Positions 1-5,777 of a stretch of DNA of 6,694 nt are shown here, piece after piece. The DNA is from Candidatus Izemoplasmatales bacterium. Lineage in GTDB: Bacteria > Bacillota_I > Bacilli_A > Izemoplasmatales > Hujiaoplasmataceae. Made by a program: the position numbers and the translations under genes. Location: positions 1 to 6,694 of the forward strand of contig JAQVTV010000053.1 in NCBI GenBank assembly GCA_028699855.1. The letters run 5' to 3'. Within the stretch, counting starts at the first letter, position 1. Every line of letters starts with the position of its first letter. Under the pieces are notes generated by a model. It ran no database searches, was not told the DNA's origin, and worked only from the letters and a program-made list of their open reading frames with translations.

Positions 1-740
1 TAGGCATCGGGTGTCGTGTGTTTGATGCGTTCGATGATGGCGGGATAGTCCAAATTCCCTTGACCGGGCGGAACTTGACGGATTTGGCCCTCGGTCACGA
101 CAAAATCCTTAAGATGATAGATCTTGATCTTGTCAGCGAAGCGAGCGAGACACTCATCCAGAATCAAAAGGGATTGGTCTACATTCCCGATATGAAGAAA
201 ATTGAACAGGTCCACTGTGACCAGAAGATTGGGACTTGGGATCTGCTTTAGAAGATAAGACACGCGTTCAGAATCATACATCACATGATTATACGCGCCT
301 TCAATGGCGATGTGGGCATGATGGTGTTCGGCTGTGGATACGAGGTCGCGCATAATCCGGATCACGCGTTCAAGCGTTTGCGGAAGATGGTTATCTGGAA
401 CATATCCCCAAGGATTGCCCATCAGCGAACCCGTTTCGGTTCCCACCGTCATCGCGCCGATTTTGGGTGCGATCTCCAAATGCTTCTTAAAGTTTGCGAT
501 ACCTTCTTGAACGACTTTAGAATCGGGATGCACCGGATTGAAATACGCTCCGAGCATCATGATGCCCACATGGGGGAAATCACGACGGATCCATTCGAGA
601 TCGTCTAAATCGATGTCATCGGTCAAAGCTTTTTTGAAGACGAGTTGCGCGCCATCGAAACCCAGGCTTGTCAATGCATCGTGATGTGCGCTCAATGACA
701 TCTTCCCGAGGTCATGCGCGCGCATTCCGAATCTAATCAC
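1..740 (-). CDS. Sugar phosphate isomerase/epimerase-like TIM-barrel protein (partial, C-terminus off the left edge)
   Basis: The reading frame is open from a GTG at 738-740 to the window edge and gives 246 residues with no stop. It resembles the AP-endonuclease-2-type TIM barrels (COG1082) that isomerise or epimerise sugars using a divalent metal. The first strand reads VIRFGMRAHDL, as expected for beta-1 of this family. Candidate metal ligands are E147 (AIEG), D177 (TVDLF) and H209 (IYHLKD); the usual fourth ligand, a late glutamate, would lie outside the window. PPGQGNLDY (224-232) matches the conserved loop after that histidine. I chose the GTG over the ATG at 723-725 because it keeps the whole first strand and has GGGG six bases upstream. 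The GTG start overlaps the IclR stop by 8 bases. The substrate is unknown; the context suggests a hexuronate or keto-sugar intermediate. Perhaps 20 to 40 C-terminal residues are missing. Confidence 0.85.
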   Translation of the reverse strand, partial: MIRFGMRAHDLGKMSLSAHHDALTSLGFDGAQLVFKKALTDDIDLDDLEWIRRDFPHVGIMMLGAYFNPVHPDSKVVQEGIANFKKHLEIAPKIGAMTVGTETGSLMGNPWGYVPDNHLPQTLERVIRIMRDLVSTAEHHHAHIAIEGAYNHVMYDSERVSYLLKQIPSPNLLVTVDLFNFLHIGNVDQSLLILDECLARFADKIKIYHLKDFVVTEGQIRQVPPGQGNLDYPAIIERIKHTTPDA

Positions 741-1443
741 TGAAATCCCCGAGATATCCGAGCTTGCGACTGATGTTCTCCGCGATGGTGATCAGCTCAT
801 CAGCGAGCTTCGCCCGGTCGATGTGTTCTTCTTGAAGTCCGCTGGCGACCAACACCCCGCAGACTCGGTTCTCGAAATTCCATACCGGAGTAGCCAATGT
901 ACAAATATGGTTTCCGTTTTCCGGTTTGGAGAAGGCATGGCGGTCGCTTTTGATTTGTGCATATTCTGCGAGTCGCTGGTTTTCTACTTTCTTGTCAAAC
1001 ACGGAAAAACACTGCCCGATCGGGTTGTGTTCAAAATCACGTAGAACGGTTCCGATTTCCTCTCGCGTGATGATTTTGCTTTGGTCGGATTGATATTTGA
1101 AGACATAAACGATTTTATCGTTGATGCGCTTGGTGATGAATACCGTGCGTCCGTGCCGATCCGCAAAATCCTTCATGTCATATTGCGCAGCTTCAATCAA
1201 ATTGGAATTTTTGGTGTATACGGATCCGATTGCGAACATTTTCGAACCGATGACATAATTTTTGAGACGCGGATCCTTATAGTATATCGCATCCGCCTTG
1301 TAAAGCGTTTGGAGAAAATCATAGACTGTTGCCTTGGGGATGTCGAGCATACGATAGATTTGTCCCAGCGTTAATCCTTCGTCATGTTTGGCGATAAGCT
1401 CGAGAATCGATAGAATGCGGTTGACTGATCTGTTTTCTTTCAT
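733..1443 (-). CDS. IclR-family transcriptional regulator of the KDG/galacturonate operon
   Basis: This 236-residue protein has the two-domain plan of IclR regulators. An N-terminal winged helix-turn-helix covers about residues 5-60, with the recognition region in LTLGQIYRMLDIPKATVYDF (24-43). A C-terminal effector-binding domain covers about 75-232 and includes the typical late stretch CTLATPVWNF..VCGVLVASG. The length is normal for the family (about 240-270). The start ATG overlaps the KDG kinase stop in an ATGA arrangement, so translation is probably coupled; the SD is weak (AGGA about 11 bases upstream). IclR-family KdgR in enterobacteria binds KDG and controls pectin genes. The position directly after KDG kinase makes KDG, or a phosphorylated relative, a reasonable ligand guess, but nothing in the sequence proves the ligand or whether it represses or activates. 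It would be expected to control its own operon. Confidence 0.92.
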   Translation of the reverse strand: MKENRSVNRILSILELIAKHDEGLTLGQIYRMLDIPKATVYDFLQTLYKADAIYYKDPRLKNYVIGSKMFAIGSVYTKNSNLIEAAQYDMKDFADRHGRTVFITKRINDKIVYVFKYQSDQSKIITREEIGTVLRDFEHNPIGQCFSVFDKKVENQRLAEYAQIKSDRHAFSKPENGNHICTLATPVWNFENRVCGVLVASGLQEEHIDRAKLADELITIAENISRKLGYLGDFSD

Positions 1444-2465
1444 CTTTGTACCCGTCCTGACTGGTCTCCGCCCATGAGAGCTTCCACCTCTTTGATTGTC
1501 ATCATATTGAAATCGCCATGAATCGTGTGCTTGATGGCACTCGCGGCGACAGCGAAGTCAACTGCATATTGGGGATCTCCCTGCTGGATCAGGCCATGAA
1601 TCAAACCCGCGCTGAAGGCATCGCCTCCGCCCACGCGGTCAATGATGGGCATGATCTGGTACCGTTTGGACTCATAGAATGTAATGCCGTCGTATAAGAG
1701 CGCGCTCCATCCATTGTGCGAGGCGGAATACGACTCCCTGAGCGTCGTTGCGATATACTTGAAACCATAAGCTTCATGCAAAGATCGAAACATCGCCTTA
1801 TAGTTTTCGACTGATAGTTCTCCTGAAGTCACATCCGTATGCTCAGGCTTGAAACCGAGTACTTTTTCCGCATCTTCTTCGTTGCCGATCATCACATCGA
1901 CATAGGGCATAAGTTCTCGCATCACTGTTTGGGCTTGTTTGGGGGTCCATAGCTTTTGGCGATAATTGAGGTCTACTGAAACGACGACTCCGTGTTTTTT
2001 AGCCGAAATCAACGCGTTGCGGACCAGTGTTGCCGCATGTTCACTCAACGCGGGCGTAATTCCGGACCAATGAAACCACACCGCGTCCTGAAAGAGTCGT
2101 TCGAAATCAAGCGCATCGGGAGCGATGGTTGCCATCGCACTGCCGCTACGATCATAAATGACTTTGGATGGACGCATACTTGCACCGGTTTCGAGATAGT
2201 AGATCCCGAGTCGATCGCCTCCACGCAATATTTCCTGTGTGTGGACGCCGAAGTGTCTCATCTGATTCAATGCTGCATCTCCCAGCTCATTTTGCGGTAA
2301 ACGGGAAAGGAAATAAGCATCATGACCCAACTGAGCAAGGCTGACCGCTACATTGGCTTCGCCGCCACCGTAGACCACATCAAAGGTATTGGCTTGGACA
2401 AAGCGTTGATTTCCGGGTGGTGAGAGCCGAAGCATGATCTCACCTAATGTCATTATTTTAGCCAT
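1440..2465 (-). CDS. kdgK: 2-keto-3-deoxygluconate (KDG) kinase, PfkB/ribokinase family
   Basis: The enzyme phosphorylates 2-keto-3-deoxygluconate with ATP to give KDPG in the cytoplasm. The 341-residue protein shows the PfkB fold signatures: the substrate-binding segment VYGGGEANVAVSLAQLG (31-47), the KDG-kinase-like motif SVDLNYRQKLW (163-173), GNEEDAEKVLG (194-204), and the C-terminal DRVGGGDAFSAG (276-287) with the anion hole GGGD and catalytic base D282. DLNYR plus the neighbouring aldolase favours KDG kinase over fructokinase or ribokinase. The start is secure: AAGGAG sits 7 bases upstream of the ATG (2463-2465), and the ATGGCTAA junction overlaps the aldolase stop by 8 bases. The IclR gene starts on this gene's own stop (ATGA). 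Length is at the upper end of the usual range, with a small extra segment around 205-222. Confidence 0.95.
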   Translation of the reverse strand: MAKIMTLGEIMLRLSPPGNQRFVQANTFDVVYGGGEANVAVSLAQLGHDAYFLSRLPQNELGDAALNQMRHFGVHTQEILRGGDRLGIYYLETGASMRPSKVIYDRSGSAMATIAPDALDFERLFQDAVWFHWSGITPALSEHAATLVRNALISAKKHGVVVSVDLNYRQKLWTPKQAQTVMRELMPYVDVMIGNEEDAEKVLGFKPEHTDVTSGELSVENYKAMFRSLHEAYGFKYIATTLRESYSASHNGWSALLYDGITFYESKRYQIMPIIDRVGGGDAFSAGLIHGLIQQGDPQYAVDFAVAASAIKHTIHGDFNMMTIKEVEALMGGDQSGRVQR

Positions 2466-3117
2466 GGAGACTCTCCTTTTTTTCTAAAGCGCGTCGCACT
2501 TCCGCGACAAATTTTTGAGCGTTCTCTTTGACGGCTTGATAGTCACCCGTTTGAGCGGGACGAGTTAGTTCTCCGCCCACACCAATCATGACGACGCCGG
2601 CGTCAAACCACTCATGAATATTCGCCAGACTAACCCCTCCGGTCGGCATGATACATAAGTCAGGAAAAGGTCCGAGGAGCGCTTTGACATACGACGGACC
2701 AAACGCGCTTCCTGGAAAGAGTTTGATGATTGATACGCCAAAATTTCGGGCCTGGACAATTTCAGTCGGTGTCAGACATCCGGGAATATAAGGCAGGTTC
2801 TCGGCCATAGCGAAAAGTGCGACCTCGCGGTCAAACGCGGGGCTCACGAGAAAACGTGCACCTGCACGAACAGCTGCGACCGCCATGTCTTTACACATGA
2901 TCGTGCCTGCACCGATCAACACATCAGAATCGGCATATTCTGCGACGAGTGCGGATAATACTTTCTCAGGTTGAGGAACGGTATAAGTCACCTCAATCAC
3001 GCGAACTCCGCCCTCAATCACCATATGTGCAATGTGAATGGCTTCGTTTTCAGACGCCGCACGAATCACAGCGACGATTCCGGATGTTTTCATTTGTGAT
3101 AATAGTTCACGACTCAT
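2458..3117 (-). CDS. eda: 2-keto-3-deoxy-6-phosphogluconate (KDPG) aldolase
   Basis: This class I aldolase cleaves KDPG to pyruvate and glyceraldehyde-3-phosphate, the last step of galacturonate/KDG breakdown and of the Entner-Doudoroff route. It is 219 residues from the ATG at 3115-3117, a normal length. The Schiff-base lysine is K132 in IIKLFPG and the general acid/base is E42 in VIEVTYT. R19 in AVIRA, GAGTI (69-73) and MPTGGV (157-162) fit the phosphate/carboxylate-binding loops. A GTG at 3133-3135 would add six residues, but the ATG is better: it has a GGGGG Shine-Dalgarno 7 bases upstream, and the GTG lies between the -10 box and that SD. This is the first gene after the internal promoter and overlaps kdgK by 8 bases. 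Some members also accept KDPGal (2-keto-3-deoxy-6-phosphogalactonate); kdgK next door favours KDPG here. Confidence 0.95.
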   Translation of the reverse strand: MSRELLSQMKTSGIVAVIRAASENEAIHIAHMVIEGGVRVIEVTYTVPQPEKVLSALVAEYADSDVLIGAGTIMCKDMAVAAVRAGARFLVSPAFDREVALFAMAENLPYIPGCLTPTEIVQARNFGVSIIKLFPGSAFGPSYVKALLGPFPDLCIMPTGGVSLANIHEWFDAGVVMIGVGGELTRPAQTGDYQAVKENAQKFVAEVRRALEKKESLHG

Positions 3118-3124
3118 ACGATAT

Positions 3125-3129
3125 CCCCC
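3125..3129 (-). promoter_or_regulatory. Shine-Dalgarno of the KDPG aldolase gene
   Basis: GGGGG stands 7 bases before the ATG at 3115-3117 and decides that start over the upstream GTG. It lies at about the predicted transcription start of the internal promoter, so the mRNA leader would be little more than the SD itself. Confidence 0.7.
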
Positions 3130-3135
3130 GTACAC

Positions 3136-3164
3136 AGTATATCATAATAGACGGTTGGTTCCAA
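3136..3164 (-). promoter_or_regulatory. Candidate sigma-A/sigma-70 promoter for the aldolase-kdgK-IclR-isomerase unit
   Basis: On the minus strand a -35 box TTGGAA (3164-3159, 4 of 6 to consensus) is followed by exactly 17 bases and a -10 box TATACT (3141-3136, 5 of 6). The -10 is preceded by an extended element TG at 3144-3143 (TGATATACT). It sits in the only real intergenic gap of the window (3118-3179), directly upstream of the aldolase gene. Transcription is predicted to start near 3129, about 12 bases before the ATG. This would let the four downstream genes be expressed separately from the transporter and GH28 genes. No experimental start is known. Confidence 0.72.
3155..3164. promoter_or_regulatory. 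Possible operator half-palindrome over the -35 box
   Basis: TTGGTTCCAA has 4-base inverted arms around a TT centre and covers the -35 hexamer. Next to it GTGATTCAC (3165-3173) is a second small dyad. A repressor bound here would block RNA polymerase, and an IclR regulator is encoded in the operon. The arms are short, so this is only suggestive. Confidence 0.25.
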
Positions 3165-3178
3165 GTGATTCACACGAA

Positions 3179-3194
3179 ATCATTCACGAATGAT
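3179..3194. repeat. 16-bp inverted repeat ATCATTCACGAATGAT
   Basis: Two perfect 7-base arms are separated by two bases, spanning the GH28 stop codon and lying 14 bases upstream of the -35 box of the internal promoter. The size and symmetry suit a dimeric regulator such as IclR. It could equally be chance, since several 7-base dyads are expected in a window this long. Confidence 0.35.
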
Positions 3195-4724
3195 GTTTGT
3201 GACATGTTCTGTCACAACCGCTTCGCCACGATAGCCTTCAAGATGAACATTCACGAGCTTGATCATTTCGACTTCTTTGAATATCAGTCCCGCATATTGC
3301 ATCGGGTCGAGATAGCTCATCATCGCGGGAATATCGCTGATCGCGTCTTCCGCGTAGGTGAAATGAATGTTTTCAAGTGCGATTGAGCGAATCGGTTGTT
3401 CCGGCAAACCATAGAAGAATCCTGCCGCGACATGGACATTCGTACAGACCATGTTCTTGAATGTGAATTTCCCTAAATATGGCGTTTTCTCATCAATCGG
3501 CAGTTTGGATTTCGACCACACATATTCCGTTTTTCCATCGACATCACAATAATAGAACATATTGATTACCAGTGGTGTCAACACATGGTCCATGCGAATG
3601 TTCTCGAAACTGATCCCGTCGATGATCGCCGACTCACCTCTGCCGCGACGAGTCTTGATTCTCAAGCCGCGGTCGGTATGTTCGAACACACATTGGCGGA
3701 CTTCAAGATCCTTGATGCCTCCGCTCATTTCGCTGCCTAAGACGACGGCACCGTGTCCGTATGCCATATGACAATTTCGGATGGTGATCCGCTCCGAAGG
3801 ACGCCGATGCTTCATTCCCATCTCATATTTACCGCTTTTGATGGCGATACAATCGTCTCCGACTGAAAATCGTACGCCGATAATTGATACATCGCTACAA
3901 GACTCGGGATTACACCCATCGGTGTTGGGAGAATCCTTGGGGCTTTCAAGATATAAATCAAGAAAATTGACTTTTTCACAAAAAAACGGATGCAAATTCC
4001 ATGAAGGTGTGTTCTTGATGGTCAAACCGACGACATGCATCTCCTGACAATGGGAAAAGTACACCCCTTTCGGTCGATATGCTCCCCCGCGCATCACTTT
4101 ATGGTTGATCCACCAATCGCTATTATGAGCGTTTTCGTCGATTGTACCTTCGCCTATCACATGGACATGATGCACTTGAAGTCCGGTCAAAAGACTCGCA
4201 AACGTCGGAAGCGGTTCGCCTTCCCAACTCGACAGCTCGAGTTCTTGATTGCTTCTATCGGTGATGGATGCGGGAAGAATAGGATAGAACGTTCGATCTG
4301 TTCCACCCAGAAGCACGGCGGACCGATCGATTTCGAGCGTCATATCGCTTTTCAAAAATAAGGGATAACTATAAAAGGTTCCTCCGGAGAGCAAGACTCT
4401 TCCGCCCGGTTTCACGGCGTTGATCGCGGCCTGGATGGCGAACGTATCATCGCTGACCCCATCGCCCCTCGCCCCGAAGTCACGCACATCCAGACTCATG
4501 CTTTCCTGAAGCGTTCTCGCTTCAAGCACATCTTCATCAACCCGAATGGAATACGTCGTGTCGGGAGACAGAGAAAAAAGCGAGAACACATTCGTTCTGA
4601 CGTGATCCTTGACGAGCACATCGTCGCAATAAACCGCGTAAGGAACGGCTGCGTAAAATATTTCCTGATTCATGCATTCAAACGTCAAAGAACGTGAAGA
4701 GGCATGGATTAAACGGATCATCAT
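3180..4724 (-). CDS. Glycoside hydrolase family 28, polygalacturonase-like, probably cytoplasmic
   Basis: This 514-residue enzyme is predicted to hydrolyse alpha-1,4-linked galacturonic acid chains, probably as an exo-acting enzyme on short imported oligomers. Residues about 1-72 form a fibronectin-III-like domain, as in several Bacillota and Bacteroidota GH28 enzymes. The beta-helix opens at DVRDFGARGDGVSDDT (79-94). Catalytic motifs are complete: NTDG (267-270, D269), GDDC (289-292, D290 and D291), GHG (323-325, H324) and RIK (355-357). The N-terminus begins MMIRLIHASSR, with no lipobox or signal peptide, so it likely acts inside the cell. An upstream in-frame start at 4778 exists, but the ATG at 4722-4724 is preferred: AAGGAG sits 8 bases upstream, and the ATG overlaps the preceding stop as ATGA. 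Substrate could also be a related pectic chain such as rhamnogalacturonan or xylogalacturonan; family membership is secure, exact specificity is not. Confidence 0.93.
   Translation of the reverse strand: MMIRLIHASSRSLTFECMNQEIFYAAVPYAVYCDDVLVKDHVRTNVFSLFSLSPDTTYSIRVDEDVLEARTLQESMSLDVRDFGARGDGVSDDTFAIQAAINAVKPGGRVLLSGGTFYSYPLFLKSDMTLEIDRSAVLLGGTDRTFYPILPASITDRSNQELELSSWEGEPLPTFASLLTGLQVHHVHVIGEGTIDENAHNSDWWINHKVMRGGAYRPKGVYFSHCQEMHVVGLTIKNTPSWNLHPFFCEKVNFLDLYLESPKDSPNTDGCNPESCSDVSIIGVRFSVGDDCIAIKSGKYEMGMKHRRPSERITIRNCHMAYGHGAVVLGSEMSGGIKDLEVRQCVFEHTDRGLRIKTRRGRGESAIIDGISFENIRMDHVLTPLVINMFYYCDVDGKTEYVWSKSKLPIDEKTPYLGKFTFKNMVCTNVHVAAGFFYGLPEQPIRSIALENIHFTYAEDAISDIPAMMSYLDPMQYAGLIFKEVEMIKLVNVHLEGYRGEAVVTEHVTNIIRE
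3197..3217. repeat. Inverted repeat with 8-bp arms at the end of the GH28 gene
   Basis: Perfect arms TTGTGACA and TGTCACAA flank a 5-base spacer (TGTTC on the plus strand). It lies inside the last codons of the GH28 gene, only two bases from the 16-bp repeat, with its centre about 78 bases before the predicted transcription start. In mRNA it would form an 8-bp hairpin, but no U-run follows, so it is not a convincing terminator. The TGTGA/TCACA spacing is 9, not the 6 of a CRP site. Confidence 0.4.
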
Positions 4725-5254
4725 GATTCTGTCTCCTTTCTTCGTTTCCATTTGACGATCATCATCCGCACACGGCACCAGACGATATCATATAAGAGAT
4801 ACAACACTCCGAACGTAAACGGGTCAGCCGTCGATTCGCTGATGATATCGCCAATGGTCCTGAACTCAAGCACATCCACCCAAAGATAGAGCGTGAAGTG
4901 GATCGAAGTCGCGATGATGATGATGTAGATCAACGTGGCAAGCAAACTGAGAATGGATTTCCGCTTGATCTGATGCGGCAGAAAACGCTCGGTGCCGTGA
5001 TCGGCGGTATGCATCCAATTGATGACCGGAATCACGAAGTATTCGACACTAAGTACCATCAACAAAATCCAGATCACAAAGCGATCGAGATAATCAAAAC
5101 CGATGCCTAATCCGTAAAACGACAGGAAAAACGTCATGCCCGCTATCCAAAACTTGAAAAAACCGATTTTATAGCGGGCGGGTATGGATGCGAATTTATC
5201 TATGAAATAGGGATTCGGTCGGTCCGAGGAATCCCTATTCTTTTTCTTTGACAT
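4721..5254 (-). CDS. Unrecognised four-helix membrane protein B (177 aa)
   Basis: I do not recognise this protein. It has a basic, hydrophilic N-terminus (MSKKKNRD) and four predicted membrane segments at about 33-53, 58-81, 100-125 and 146-167. A basic loop lies between helices 2 and 3 (IKRK, 96-99), an acidic loop between helices 3 and 4, and the C-terminus is basic (KWKRRKE). The positive-inside rule gives both ends in the cytoplasm. There is no signal peptide, catalytic motif or EAA-type permease loop. It starts 20 bases inside the preceding membrane protein gene and its stop overlaps the GH28 start (ATGA). The SD is poor (GGA close to the ATG), so translation probably depends on coupling; a strong RNA hairpin lies just after the start. 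No better downstream start exists before helix 1. The context suggests an accessory of the sugar ABC transporter, but this is inference only. Confidence 0.8.
   Translation of the reverse strand: MSKKKNRDSSDRPNPYFIDKFASIPARYKIGFFKFWIAGMTFFLSFYGLGIGFDYLDRFVIWILLMVLSVEYFVIPVINWMHTADHGTERFLPHQIKRKSILSLLATLIYIIIIATSIHFTLYLWVDVLEFRTIGDIISESTADPFTFGVLYLLYDIVWCRVRMMIVKWKRRKETES
4733..4738 (-). promoter_or_regulatory. Shine-Dalgarno that sets the GH28 start
   Basis: AAGGAG lies 8 bases before the ATG at 4722-4724, inside the last codons of the upstream membrane protein gene. It argues for the 514-residue GH28 form rather than one with 18 extra residues. Confidence 0.75.
5206..5239 (-). repeat. Perfect 11-bp inverted repeat (RNA hairpin) at the junction of the two membrane protein genes
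   Basis: The arms AATAGGGATTC (5206-5216) and GAATCCCTATT (5229-5239) are exact reverse complements around a 12-base loop (5217-5228); the loop holds a smaller dyad, TCGGTCCGA. In mRNA the stem begins at base +16 of membrane protein B, and its 5' arm contains the TAG stop of membrane protein A (5235-5237). No U-run follows, so it is not an ordinary terminator. A rough chance estimate for such arms in this length is a few per cent. A role in start-site pausing, coupling or mRNA processing is possible. Confidence 0.75.
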
Positions 5255-5777
5255 ATTTCCAGTTCACATAAAACCATGCAAAGATGGTTCCAATCAAAAT
5301 GAGTGTCGATCCAATGAGAAAAATGGTATAGGACATTTTCGCGACGTCGCTCATGACATATGTCGGTTTGAGGCGTTGTTCACGATAATAAATGGTCGTA
5401 TAAAAAATGGAAATGCCTGATAATAGAACCGTGATGAATGACATGAGAAAAACGCCACCTGGAGAGCGTTTCTTCGCAAACGTGACTGTGTTGAACAATT
5501 GGATGATGCTCAAAAGATAGATGATGAAAACCGCGATGGCGGCGAGATTATTGTAGGTCGTGTCCGAGAGCCGTTTCAATGCGTAAAAATGCGAGTTGAA
5601 AATGAACGCATCTCCTGAAGCCGGTTTGAATGAAAAATCGAGTGACCCCGTGATGATCAAGGTGCCGATCAGCGCGAAAATCATGGGAATCTTTTGCTTA
5701 TTAAATGAATACCAACGCTGATACCATGGGACTTTTCGAACAGTTGGCTGGATATTCGTCTGTCGGTTATTCTCCAT
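5235..5777 (-). CDS. Unrecognised four-helix membrane protein A (180 aa)
   Basis: I do not recognise this protein. After a soluble, mildly basic N-terminus (about 1-29), membrane segments are predicted at about 30-48, 76-98, 107-131 and 149-172. KKR (102-104) lies in the loop between helices 2 and 3 and the C-terminus is YVKEKE. This gives both ends inside, with an external loop of about 25 residues after helix 1 and another of about 18 after helix 3. It lacks the EAA motif and size of an ABC permease and has no lipobox. The start is the ATG at 5775-5777, with GGAGG 9 bases upstream; it overlaps the ATPase stop by 11 bases. A start at 5849 is possible in frame but would run far into the ATPase gene without need. 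Its size, topology and position match membrane protein B, although no clear sequence similarity between them is visible. Confidence 0.8.
   Translation of the reverse strand: MENNRQTNIQPTVRKVPWYQRWYSFNKQKIPMIFALIGTLIITGSLDFSFKPASGDAFIFNSHFYALKRLSDTTYNNLAAIAVFIIYLLSIIQLFNTVTFAKKRSPGGVFLMSFITVLLSGISIFYTTIYYREQRLKPTYVMSDVAKMSYTIFLIGSTLILIGTIFAWFYVNWKYVKEKE

Noticed and set aside
18..608. Plus-strand open frames at 18-251 and 285-608
   Set aside because: They lie antisense to the isomerase-like gene, whose minus-strand translation shows a coherent TIM-barrel with metal ligands; the plus-strand products look like no known protein.
714..725. 12-bp perfect palindrome ATGCGCGCGCAT at the start of the isomerase gene
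   Set aside because: It encodes the conserved MRAH residues, and about one or two 12-bp palindromes are expected by chance in this length; no link to a promoter.
984..1166. Minus-strand 60-codon frame within the IclR gene
   Set aside because: It is a different frame of the IclR coding sequence with low-complexity, unconvincing content.
2466..2476. GGAGACTCTCC dyad between the kdgK SD and ATG
   Set aside because: The one-base centre cannot form a real hairpin loop, and it is explained by the purine-rich SD; possible but unsupported as an operator.
3118..3179. Riboswitch or small RNA in the only intergenic gap
   Set aside because: At 62 bases, largely taken by promoter elements and the SD, it is too short and shows no recognisable aptamer structure.
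3197..3217. Intrinsic terminator or CRP site at the 8-bp inverted repeat
   Set aside because: No U-run follows the mRNA hairpin, and the TGTGA/TCACA spacing is 9 bases instead of 6.
823..4361. Several other plus-strand frames (for example 823-1044, 1081-1374, 1992-2300, 2949-3386, 3562-4361)
   Set aside because: All are opposite to well-supported minus-strand genes with full family motifs, and none shows its own motif or convincing start signal.
4907..4925. GATGATGATGATG microsatellite-like run
   Set aside because: It is the complement of consecutive isoleucine codons in helix 3 of a membrane protein, so it is ordinary coding sequence.
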